A DNA stretch of 64,000 nucleotides, taken from positions 124,001-188,000 of the forward strand of contig CAWFXC010000003.1 in the NCBI GenBank assembly GCA_963819735.1, given 5' to 3'. Below the pieces are notes generated by a model, which was not told the DNA's origin, ran no database searches, and was given only the letters and a program-made list of their open reading frames with translations. Made by a program: the position numbers and the translations under genes. Numbering within the stretch: position 1 is the stretch's first letter; each line of letters opens with the position of its first letter. This DNA is from CAWFXC01 sp963819735 (GTDB taxonomy: Bacteria; Actinomycetota; Acidimicrobiia; IMCC26256; DASPTH01). Shown here in pieces: positions 44,659 to 52,384 of the stretch.

Positions 44659-44677
44659 AACGTTGGCTTAACGTTGG
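44659..44677. promoter_or_regulatory. Direct repeat AACGTTGG x2, 11-bp period, in the apbE-ppx divergent region
   Basis: AACGTTGG occurs at 44659-44666 and 44670-44677 with a 3-base spacer. An 8-bp tandem repeat with an 11-bp period is the layout of binding sites for OmpR/PhoB-type response regulators, including Pho boxes. It lies 6 bases upstream of the ppx ATG, and about 30 bases upstream of apbE. Sequence match to any known Pho box is not claimed. Confidence 0.4.
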
Positions 44678-44682
44678 GGCCG

Positions 44683-46222
44683 ATGCGCGTCGCGGCGATC
44701 GACCTCGGTTCGAACTCGTTCCACCTCCTCGTGGCCGACGTGCACCCCGACGGCCACATCGACCCGCTCGTCCAGGAGAAGGAGATGCTGCGGCTCGGCG
44801 ACGTCGTCAGCCGCCACGGGTCGATCCCGCCGACCGCCGCCGACCAGGCCGTCGCCACCGTCCGCCGCTTCCGCCTCCTCGCCGAGGCCGCCGGCGCCAC
44901 CGAGGTGCTGGCCAAGGCCACCAGCGCGATCCGTCGCGCCGAGAACGGCGGCGAGGTGATCGACCGCATCGAGGTGGAAACCGGCGTGCGGGTCGAGGTG
45001 ATCGGCGGCCTGGAGGAAGCCCGCCTGATCTTCGGCGCCGTCCGCGCGTCGGTCGTGCTCGATCCCGCACCTGCGGTGTGCTTCGATCTCGGCGGCGGGA
45101 GCCTCGAGGTGATGGTCGGCGACTCCGGCGGCCTGGCGTGGGCCACCAGCGTGCCGCTCGGGGTCGCGCGGCTCGAGCGCGGAGTACGTGCGCTCCGACC
45201 CGATCTCCAAACCGGATCGGCGCGCGCTGCGCGCCCGGATCGTCGAGGTGCTCACGCCCGTCGCCGCCGACGTCGGGGCGCTCGAACCGAAGCTCGCGGT
45301 CGGCAGCAGCGGCACGCTCGAGACCCTGGCCGAGATGGCCGCGGCCAAGCGCACCGAGGACACCCCGGCGTCGCTCAACCAGCTCACGATCAACCGCCAG
45401 GAGTTCCTCGCGGTGCACAAGGAGATCCTGGCGTCGAAGGCGGCCGACCGGTTGCGTATGGAAGGCCTCGACGCCGGGCGCGTCGACCTCATCACCGCGG
45501 GGTCGATGGTGCTGGCCACCGCGATGGAGCTGTTCGACTTCGATCAGCTGACGATCAGCGAGTGGGCGCTGCGCGAAGGCATCGTGCTCGACGGCGTGCG
45601 CCGCCACGACGTCGCCGACTGGTCCGACGATCCGCACGCGATCCGTCGTGAGGCCGTCCTCGGGCTCGCCCGGCGCTGCAACTGGTCGGAGCCCCACGCG
45701 CGCCAGGTGACCGCGCTCTCACTCCAACTCTTCGACAGCACGCAGCCGGTGCACGAGCTCGGCGCCGCGGATCGTGAGCTCCTCGAGTTCGCCGCGCTGC
45801 TGCACGACATCGGTGAGCACGTCTCGAGCACCGGCCACCACCGCCACGGCGCCTATCTCGTGCGCAACGGTCAGCTCCGCGGCTTCGCCCCCGACGAGAT
45901 CGAGCTGATCGCCGCCATCGTGCGGTGGCACCGACGCGGCGACCCGCGCGTGAGCGACGAGTTCCCGCTGCTCGACGCAGCCGCCATCGATCGCGTGCGC
46001 ACGTTGGCGGCGATTCTGCGCGTGGCCGATGGGCTCGACCGCAGCCGCAACCAGACCGTCTACGGGCTCGACGCGACGGTGACACCGTCGCTCGTGCTCC
46101 TCCGTATCCGCGCCCTCGACGACGCCGAGCTCGAAGTGTGGGGTGCCCGACGCAAACGTGCACTCCTCGAGAAGGTGCTCGACCGCGAGCTCGAGCTCAC
46201 GATCCCCGCGACGATGCGCTGA
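44683..46222 (+). CDS. ppx: Ppx/GppA exopolyphosphatase-type phosphatase with C-terminal HD-like domain (single-base frameshift)
   Basis: Corrected length is 512 residues. The N-terminal Ppx/GppA domain has AAIDLGSNSFHLLVADV, EKEMLRLGDVV, AKATSAIRRAENG and CFDLGGGSLEVMVGD; then in the second frame EYVRSDPISKPDRRAL, VGSSGTLETLAEMA, and ITAGSMVLATAMELF. A C-terminal HD-like region follows with ALLHDIGEHVSSTGHHRHGAYLV. It hydrolyses polyphosphate ends or pppGpp, by family. One extra G near 45179-45183 (CGCGGAG for CGCGAG) breaks the frame. ATG at 44683 is the natural N terminus. Confidence 0.9.
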
Positions 46223-46266
46223 ACCCGACAACTCCCACTCGCGACTCCAACTGGATGGTGAGACCC

Positions 46267-47680
46267 ATGCGCAAGCTCCCGATCGGCGACGAGTGGATCA
46301 CGACCGACGACGAGATCGTGGTGAAGTCGCCGTACGACGGGCACGAGATCGACCGCGTGCCGGCGTGCGGTGCCGCCGAGGTGGAGCGGGCGGTGACGGC
46401 CGCGGCCGCCGTTCACCGCGACGGCGCGCTGCCGGCTTGGAAGCGGGCGGAGATCCTCGACCTGGCGGCGCGCCTGCTTTCCGAACGCGTCGAGGACTTC
46501 GCGCACACGATCGCCGAGGAGGCGGCCAAGCCGATCAAGACCGCGCGGGTAGAAGCGCGGCGCACCGTCTCCACGTTCACGTTCGCGGCGACCGAGGCGC
46601 GGCGGCTGGCCGGTGAGATGGTCCCGCTCGACGCCGCCGACGTCGGCGAGGGGAAGATCGGCTTCACGCTCGCGCTGCCCGTGGGCGTGGTCGGCGCGAT
46701 CAGCCCGTTCAACTTCCCGCTCAACCTCGTGGCACACAAGGTGGCGCCGGCGATCGCGGCCGGCTGCCCCGTCGTGCTCAAGCCGGCGTCGCAGACACCA
46801 CTGTCGGCGATCTCGCTCGCCGAGCTGCTGCTCGGCGAGTGCGGGCTGCCGCCCGGCCACCTCAACGTGGTCACCGGCGGAGGCGGTACGGTCGGCAACG
46901 CGCTGGTCGAGCATCCCGACGTCGCGCTCATCACGTTCACCGGGTCGCCGGAGGTCGGATGGGGCATCCGCGCCCGCCGCGCCGCACAAGAAGGTCGGGC
47001 TCGAGCTCGGCAACAACGCGCCCGTCATCATCGAACCCGACGGCGACGTCACCACCGCCGCGACCAAGATCTCGGTCGCGGGATTCAGCCACGCCGGTCA
47101 GTCGTGCATCTCCACCCAGCGCGTGTACCTGCACGAACGCATCGCCGACGCGTTCCTCGACGTGCTCGTCCCACGCGTCGAAGCCCTCGTCGTGGGCGAC
47201 CCGCTCGACGACGCCACCGACGTCTCCGCGCTCATCTCGACCGGCGAGCGCGAGCGGGTCGAGTCGTGGATCGACGAAGCGGTCGCCGCCGGCGCCAAGG
47301 TGCTGTGCGGCGGCACCGAGCGCCACGGCGTGCTCGCGCCGACCGTGCTCACGAACGTGCAGCCCGACATGAAGGTCTGCTCGCAAGAAGTGTTCGGACC
47401 CGTGGTCGCGGTGCAGACGTACTCCGACGTCGACGAGGCGTTCCGGCTCGCCAACGACACTCGCTACGGCCTGCAGGCCGCGATCTTCACCCGCGATCTC
47501 CCGCTCGCGCTCCGCGCCGCGCGCGAGCTCGACTTCGGTGGCGTGCTCGTGAACGAGGTGCCGACGTGGCGCGCCGACCAGATGCCCTACGGCGGCGTGC
47601 GCGACAGCGGCAACACCCGTGAAGGCCCGCACTACGCGGTCCACGAGATGACGGAACGGCGTCTCGTCGTGCTCGGCTAG
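46267..47680 (+). CDS. NAD(P)-dependent aldehyde dehydrogenase (single-base frameshift)
   Basis: Corrected length is about 470 residues, a normal ALDH size. The first frame contains SPYDGHEIDRVP, GVVGAISPFNFPLNLVAHKVAPAIAAGC (key ISPFNFPLN), VLKPASQTPLSA, and ITFTGSPEVGWGI. The second has KKVGLELGNNAPVII (catalytic Glu), the catalytic Cys in FSHAGQSCISTQRVY, EVFGPVVAVQTY and NDTRYGLQAAIFT. An extra base near 46976-46982 (CGCCCGCCGCGCC) causes the break. Substrate is not evident. It follows ppx by 44 bases; whether they share a transcript is unclear. GTG at 46258 is an alternative start. Confidence 0.88.
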
Positions 47681-47704
47681 GCGACGGGTACGATCACTCC
47701 CCAG

Positions 47705-48001
47705 GTGACCGCTCCGACTCCGCCCGTTCCGGCGCTCCCGCCGCGCCCGCCCCGCACGCTGCTCGTGCACCTCGGGGTCGACAGCGCGGTCGCGTTCCTC
47801 GCCATGGTCGTGCTGTTCGTGATCATCTTCGGAGCCTCGGTGGTACAGGTCGCGCTGGTCGCGCTCGTGATCGGAGCGGTGGCCGCCCCGTTCACCCAGC
47901 GGGCCGAAGCCCGCGGCCTCGCCGCGCGCGAGCGCACGGCCCGGGCGTCGCTCGACGCGCCCGACGCACTCGACCCGCCCGACGCCCCGGGCCCGGGTTG
48001 A
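47705..48001 (+). CDS. Small membrane protein, function unknown
   Basis: This 98-residue protein has a Pro-rich N terminus, two close hydrophobic segments (VAFLAMVVLFVIIFGASVVQVALVALVIGAV; one long or two short helices), and an Ala/Asp/Pro-rich tail. It starts GTG, and TACGAT (47689-47694) ends 10 bases upstream, fitting a leaderless or very short leader. Its TGA overlaps the first codon of the hemolysin III gene (GTTGACC region, 4-base overlap), so the two are coupled. No family is recognised. Confidence 0.6.
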   Translation: MTAPTPPVPALPPRPPRTLLVHLGVDSAVAFLAMVVLFVIIFGASVVQVALVALVIGAVAAPFTQRAEARGLAARERTARASLDAPDALDPPDAPGPG

Positions 48002-48770
48002 CCGTGCCGCCGCACCCGGCGCCGGCGCCCGAGTTCGCGACCCGCGCCACCACCACGAACACCACGGTCGGTGCGGCCAAGCCCCGCCTCCGGGGGGCTT
48101 CCCACTTCTACGGGTTGTTCGTCGCCATCGTGGCCGCGATCGTCCTGGTGGCGACCGCACCGGCGGGCCTGGCCACGTTCGCCGCCGCGGTGTACGGCAC
48201 CACGCTCGTCGGCATGTTCGGCGCCAGCGCGCTCTACCACCGCGCCAACTGGCCACCCGCCACCGCCCGCCGCCTCCTGCAACTCGATCACACCGCGATC
48301 TTCCTGCTCATCGCCGGCACCTACACCCCGATCGCGTTGCTGGCGATGGAGGGCGCGGCGCAGGTGATCACGCTCGGGGCGGTCTGGTTGGTCGCGTCGG
48401 CCGGGATCATCTTCGAGTGGATGCCGATCCCCGCGCCGCGCGGCTACGTCACGACCGTCTACATGTTCCTCGGCTGGATCGGGGCGTTCGCGTTCGTCCC
48501 CCTGTGGGAGAAGACCGGCGTATGGGGCGTAGTGCTCATCGCCGGTGGCGGGCTCAGCTACACGATCGGCGCGATCATCCACGCGGCGCGTGCGCCCGAC
48601 CCCTGGCCCGACGTGTTCGGCTACCACGAGATCTTCCACGTGTTCGTGATCATCGCCGCCGCGATGCACTACTGCGCGATCGCATTCCTCGTGCTGCCCC
48701 TCGCGTCAGCGCGCCTCACCGGAACTGCGCCATCACACGCGTCGTGGAGCGGGTGCTCGGCGCCCGGTAG
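47998..48770 (+). CDS. Hemolysin III / TrhA-family membrane protein (3' end uncertain)
   Basis: This seven-helix protein of the PAQR-like hemolysin III family has SHFYGLFVAIVAAIVLV, the metal-binding-type GASALYHRANW and RRLLQLDHTAIFLLIAGTYTP, then FEWMP and the closing GYHEIFHVFVIIAAAMHYCAIAF carrying the conserved HExFH-type set. The frame does not stop after the last helix (about 48700) but runs on through the next gene, although a TAG in another frame at 48768-48770 would give a short tail CAITRVVERVLGAR. A small indel in 48700-48765 is likely. The function in non-pathogens is unclear; membrane homeostasis is suggested for the family. Confidence 0.75.
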
Positions 48771-48781
48771 CCTCGGCCCCG

Positions 48782-49504
48782 ATGAGCGCGACCGTCATTC
48801 TCGTGCACGGGGCCTGGCACGCGGCCTGGTGTTGGGAACGGGTGGTGCCGGAGCTCGCCGCCCGCGGCATCGACACTGTGGCGGTCGACCTGCCCGGCCA
48901 CGGCGCGAGCACCGAACCGTTCGGCGACATGTACGGCGACGCCGCGTCCGTCCGACGCGCGATCGACGCGGTCGACGGCCCGGTCGTGCTGTGCGGACAC
49001 TCGTACGGTGGCATCGTCATCACCGAAGCCGCGGCCGGTCATTCCGCGGTGGAGCACCTCGTGTACCTCACCGCGTTCCAGGCCGAGGTGGGCGAATCCG
49101 CGATGGCGTCGGTGCCGACTCCGCCCGACGGCGCACCGTCCGATCTCGCCGCCGCGGTCCGCTTCTCCGACGACGGCGCGGTGGCCACCGTCGACCCCGA
49201 TCTCGCGACCGCCGCGTTCTACCACGACTGCACCGCCGACGACGCGGCGCGCGCGGTCGCCCGCCTCGGCGCACAACCGGCGGTGACGTTCTCGCAGGCC
49301 GTCACCGCGGCCGCCTGGCACGACATCCCGTCGACCTACGTCGTGTGCACCGACGATCGCGCGGTCGCGACGTCGCTCCAGCGCGCGCTGGGTGCGCGCG
49401 CCACCCACACCGAGGACTGGCCTACGAGCCACTCGCCGTTCCTGTCGCGCCCGGCGCTGGTCATCGATCTCCTCGAGCGCCTGGCGCGCGCCACGCCGGA
49501 GTGA
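48782..49504 (+). CDS. Alpha/beta hydrolase
   Basis: This 240-residue alpha/beta hydrolase has the oxyanion-hole TVILVHGAWHAAWCWE, DLPGHGAST, the nucleophile elbow GHSYGG, and a C-terminal His in DWPTSHSPFLSRP. The shape resembles the small esterase/MenH-like and hydroxynitrile lyase-type group; substrate unknown. The ATG has TAGCCT ending 8 bases upstream, so the message may be leaderless. Its TGA overlaps the methyltransferase GTG (GTGA). It codes in a frame different from hemolysin III and the methyltransferase, which share one open frame around it. Confidence 0.86.
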   Translation: MSATVILVHGAWHAAWCWERVVPELAARGIDTVAVDLPGHGASTEPFGDMYGDAASVRRAIDAVDGPVVLCGHSYGGIVITEAAAGHSAVEHLVYLTAFQAEVGESAMASVPTPPDGAPSDLAAAVRFSDDGAVATVDPDLATAAFYHDCTADDAARAVARLGAQPAVTFSQAVTAAAWHDIPSTYVVCTDDRAVATSLQRALGARATHTEDWPTSHSPFLSRPALVIDLLERLARATPE

Positions 49505-50265
49505 TCCGCGCCCCCGACGATCATGAGCGCCGGAACCGGGCCTTCTGGGACGCCGACGCCGACGACTACCAGGAGGTGCACGGCGAGGAGCTGGCCGCGT
49601 CCCCCGACGCGTGGGGCGTGTGGCGGTTGCCCGAAGCCGAGTTGCAGGTCCTCGGCGACGTGTCCGGCCTCGACGTGCTCGAGTACGGCTGTGGCGCCGC
49701 GCAGTGGTCGATCGCGCTGGCCCGCACGGGTGCCCGAGTCGTCGGCCTCGACCAGTCGCGCGGTCAGCTGCGCCACGCGCGCCGGCTGGTCGAAGAATCG
49801 GCGCAGGCGGTCGCGCTCGTGGGCGCGAGCGGTGAGTCGATCCCGTTCGCCGACGCGTCCTTCGACGTCGTGTTCTGCGACCACGGCGCGATGTCGTTCT
49901 GCGAGCCGGCCCGTTCGGTACCGGAAGTGGCCCGGGTGCTGCGGCCCGGCGGTCGGCTCGCGTTCTCGCACACCACACCGTGGCCGTACCTCACCTGGAG
50001 CAGCAAGCAGGACCGGGTGACCCGTCGGCTGCGGGCTTCGTACTTCGGCATGCACCGGCTCGACGCCGGCGAAGGCGAAGGCACCATCGACTTCCAGCTG
50101 CCCTACGGCGAATGGATCCGGCTCCTCCGCGCCCACGGTTTCGTCGTCGACGACCTCATCGAGCTGCGCGCGCCGAAAGGCGCGCGCACGCGCTTCGTCG
50201 ACTTCGACGCCGATTGGGCGCGCCGGTGGCCGGCCGAGCAGATCTGGAAAGCCCACAAGCTCTGA
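49501..50265 (+). CDS. SAM-dependent methyltransferase
   Basis: This 254-residue class I methyltransferase has motif I LEYGCGAAQWSIALA, motif II VVGLDQSRGQ, FDVVFCDHGAMSF and RVLRPGGRLAFSH. It begins RNRAFWDADADDYQEVHG, typical of Methyltransf_11-type enzymes of actinobacteria. The substrate is unknown. The GTG start is coupled to the hydrolase stop (GTGA). The frame is open far upstream only because GC-rich DNA lacks stops. Confidence 0.88.
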   Translation: MIRAPDDHERRNRAFWDADADDYQEVHGEELAASPDAWGVWRLPEAELQVLGDVSGLDVLEYGCGAAQWSIALARTGARVVGLDQSRGQLRHARRLVEESAQAVALVGASGESIPFADASFDVVFCDHGAMSFCEPARSVPEVARVLRPGGRLAFSHTTPWPYLTWSSKQDRVTRRLRASYFGMHRLDAGEGEGTIDFQLPYGEWIRLLRAHGFVVDDLIELRAPKGARTRFVDFDADWARRWPAEQIWKAHKL

Positions 50266-50290
50266 GGCGCCGAGCGACCAGAATCGGTGC

Positions 50291-50752
50291 ATGCACCGCT
50301 ACCACGCGACGACCACCTGGCAGGGTTCGACCGGCGTCGGCTACGAGCACTTCGGCCGCGACCATTCGGGCGCCGCGCCACCGGCCGAGCCGGTGCTCCA
50401 CCTGTCCGGCGATGCCGGGTTCCGCGGTGATCCCGGCCGGCTCAACCCCGAACAACTCGTGGTGCTCGCGGCATCGTCGTGCCAGCTGCTCTCGTTCCTG
50501 GCCATCGCGGCCCGCGCGCGCATCGACGTGGTCGACTACCACGACGACGCCACCGGCGAGATGCCGACGGAGGCGCGTCCCGCGCGTATCACGAGCATTG
50601 TGCTGCACCCGCGCATCACCGTGCGCGGCACCGTCGACGTCTCGCGCGTCGAACGGCTCGTCGCGCTCGCGCACGACGAGTGTTACGTGGCCAACAGCCT
50701 GATCACCGAGATCACGGTCGCACCGGTGATCGAGGTGCTGCCACCGGCCTGA
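50291..50752 (+). CDS. OsmC-family peroxiredoxin-like protein
   Basis: This 153-residue protein has the OsmC fold with the first cysteine in LAASSCQLLSFLAIAA, the second in AHDECYVANSL, and a preceding NPEQLVVLAA. OsmC/Ohr proteins reduce organic hydroperoxides using these two cysteines. Sequence falls in the general OsmC branch rather than clearly Ohr. The ATG is preceded by CAGAAT (50279-50284) with a 6-base gap, which suggests leaderless transcription, 25 bases after the methyltransferase stop. The 3' end is 6 bases from the convergent peptidase gene. Confidence 0.85.
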   Translation: MHRYHATTTWQGSTGVGYEHFGRDHSGAAPPAEPVLHLSGDAGFRGDPGRLNPEQLVVLAASSCQLLSFLAIAARARIDVVDYHDDATGEMPTEARPARITSIVLHPRITVRGTVDVSRVERLVALAHDECYVANSLITEITVAPVIEVLPPA

Positions 50753-50758
50753 CGCAGC

Positions 50759-52348
50759 TCAGCAGCGCGTTCCTCGCTTCGGCGATCGGAGATCGACCAG
50801 ATAGCGGGTGACGGCGCGGTCGACGCACGCGTTGCCGTTGTCGAAGGACGTGTGCTGTTCGCCCTTCGCGACGAGGAGTACGCCGTGTTCGAGTTGGCCG
50901 GCCAGCGCCTTGGCCTGCGCGAGCGGGGTGGCGGGGTCGTCGGTCGTGCCGATCACCAGGATCGGTGGCGCGCCCCGAGCCACGAACGCCCCCGTGGGCG
51001 GGAGCGGCGGGACCGGCCACACGGAACAGGCGAGGCTGTTGTTCACCACGAAGGGCCCGAGGCGGGGAGCGATCTTCGCCGCCTGCGCCTCGAGCGCCGC
51101 GGCCGCCGCCAGGTCGCCCACCGCGGGTCCGTCGCGGCAGCTGATCGCCCAGAACGCCTCCAGCGCGTGATCGTCGTGCCCGCTCGCGTCGCGCCCCACG
51201 AACGAATCGGCGGTGTCGAGCAGGTTCGACCCGTCGCCACCGTCGGCCGCGGCCAGGTCGCGGGCGAGTGACGGCCATTCCGGCCGCCCCTGGTAGAGCG
51301 TCTGCAGGACCGCGGCGTCGAAGCGGGTCTGGTTGAGCGACCGACCCGGGTCGCTCGCGGCCGGTATCGGCGCCCGCGCCGTGCGCGCCCGCAACGCGTC
51401 GTACGCGGCGGCGGCGTCGCCATCGTGATGGAACGCGCAACTGGTGCGCGAGGAGCAGTCGGCGAGGAAGTCGTCGAGCGAGTTCTCGAAGCCACGCACC
51501 TGGGCGAGGGTGGCGTCGGCGCCGTCGAGCGTGGGGTCGATCGGACCGTCGAGCACGAAGGCGCGCACGTGCCGCGGATAGGTCGACGCGTACATCGCAC
51601 CGAGGTACGTGCCGTACGAGAAGCCGAGGAACGAGAGGCGCCGGTCGCCCAATGCCACCCGCAGACGTTCGAGATCGCGGACGGTGTCGGCGGTCGACAC
51701 ATCGGCGAGCAACGAACCGTTGCGCTGCGCGCACGCGGTGGCCAGCGCGCGGAACTGCGCGACGAGCCCGGCCCGTTGCGCGGCGGTCGTCGGTGAGAAG
51801 GCCTGGTCGAAGAGCGGGTCGAGACTGTTCTCGCACTCGATCGGATCGCTCGCGCCCACGCCGCGTGGATCGAACGACACGAGGTCGAAGCGGTCCTGGA
51901 TCGACGCGGGGAGCGTGTCGGCGATGTTCCGGAGGAAGTCGATGCCCGGTACGCCCGGCCCGCCGGGGTTGACGACGAGGGATCCGATCCGGTCGTTCGC
52001 ATCGCGGGCCCGCATGCGGATGACGTGCAGGCCGAGCGTCGAGCCGCCCGGGCTACCCGAGCCGGTGGTGGTGGCGGTGCCGGCGTCGGCGGGAGTGGTG
52101 TCGACCGGCACCGTGAGGGTGCCGCACTGGAATCCCCCGCCGCACCCGTGCCAGACGATGGTGTCGGTCGCGGTCGCGATACCCGTCGCGCTGCCCGCCG
52201 CAGTAGAGATCGCCGACGCCCCGCTCGCGGTGGCCAGCCCGGTCAGCATCAGCACGACGACGAGCCCCGCGACCAGCCCCCGGAAGATCACCCGCACGGC
52301 CATGAGGGAGTTGGCGGCCCGCCGGGGCGCGGGCGGAGAGGCTCCCAT
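50759..52348 (-). CDS. Exported alpha/beta hydrolase, TAP-like tripeptidyl aminopeptidase family
   Basis: This exported hydrolase of about 529 residues has a signal peptide (FRGLVAGLVVVLMLTGLATASGASA), the oxyanion region SLVVNPGGPGVPGIDFL, DPRGVGASDPI, the nucleophile elbow GFSYGTYLGAMYA, and a C-terminal TAP-like domain with PPILVIGTTDDPATPLAQA (Asp) and KGEQHTSF (His). Eight or more cysteines suggest disulfides. Related secreted Streptomyces and mycobacterial enzymes release N-terminal tripeptides. Start choices are GTG 52366, ATG 52348 or ATG 52303; only the last gives a compact signal peptide. Confidence 0.87.
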   Translation of the reverse strand: MGASPPAPRRAANSLMAVRVIFRGLVAGLVVVLMLTGLATASGASAISTAAGSATGIATATDTIVWHGCGGGFQCGTLTVPVDTTPADAGTATTTGSGSPGGSTLGLHVIRMRARDANDRIGSLVVNPGGPGVPGIDFLRNIADTLPASIQDRFDLVSFDPRGVGASDPIECENSLDPLFDQAFSPTTAAQRAGLVAQFRALATACAQRNGSLLADVSTADTVRDLERLRVALGDRRLSFLGFSYGTYLGAMYASTYPRHVRAFVLDGPIDPTLDGADATLAQVRGFENSLDDFLADCSSRTSCAFHHDGDAAAAYDALRARTARAPIPAASDPGRSLNQTRFDAAVLQTLYQGRPEWPSLARDLAAADGGDGSNLLDTADSFVGRDASGHDDHALEAFWAISCRDGPAVGDLAAAAALEAQAAKIAPRLGPFVVNNSLACSVWPVPPLPPTGAFVARGAPPILVIGTTDDPATPLAQAKALAGQLEHGVLLVAKGEQHTSFDNGNACVDRAVTRYLVDLRSPKRGTRC

Positions 52349-52384
52349 CGGGCCAGGATGCCTCACGGTTCGGCGGGCGAGGGA

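Noticed and set aside
47998..50265. True hemolysin III-methyltransferase fusion
   Set aside because: The linking stretch is a shadow of the hydrolase gene, and the methyltransferase has its own coupled GTG start.
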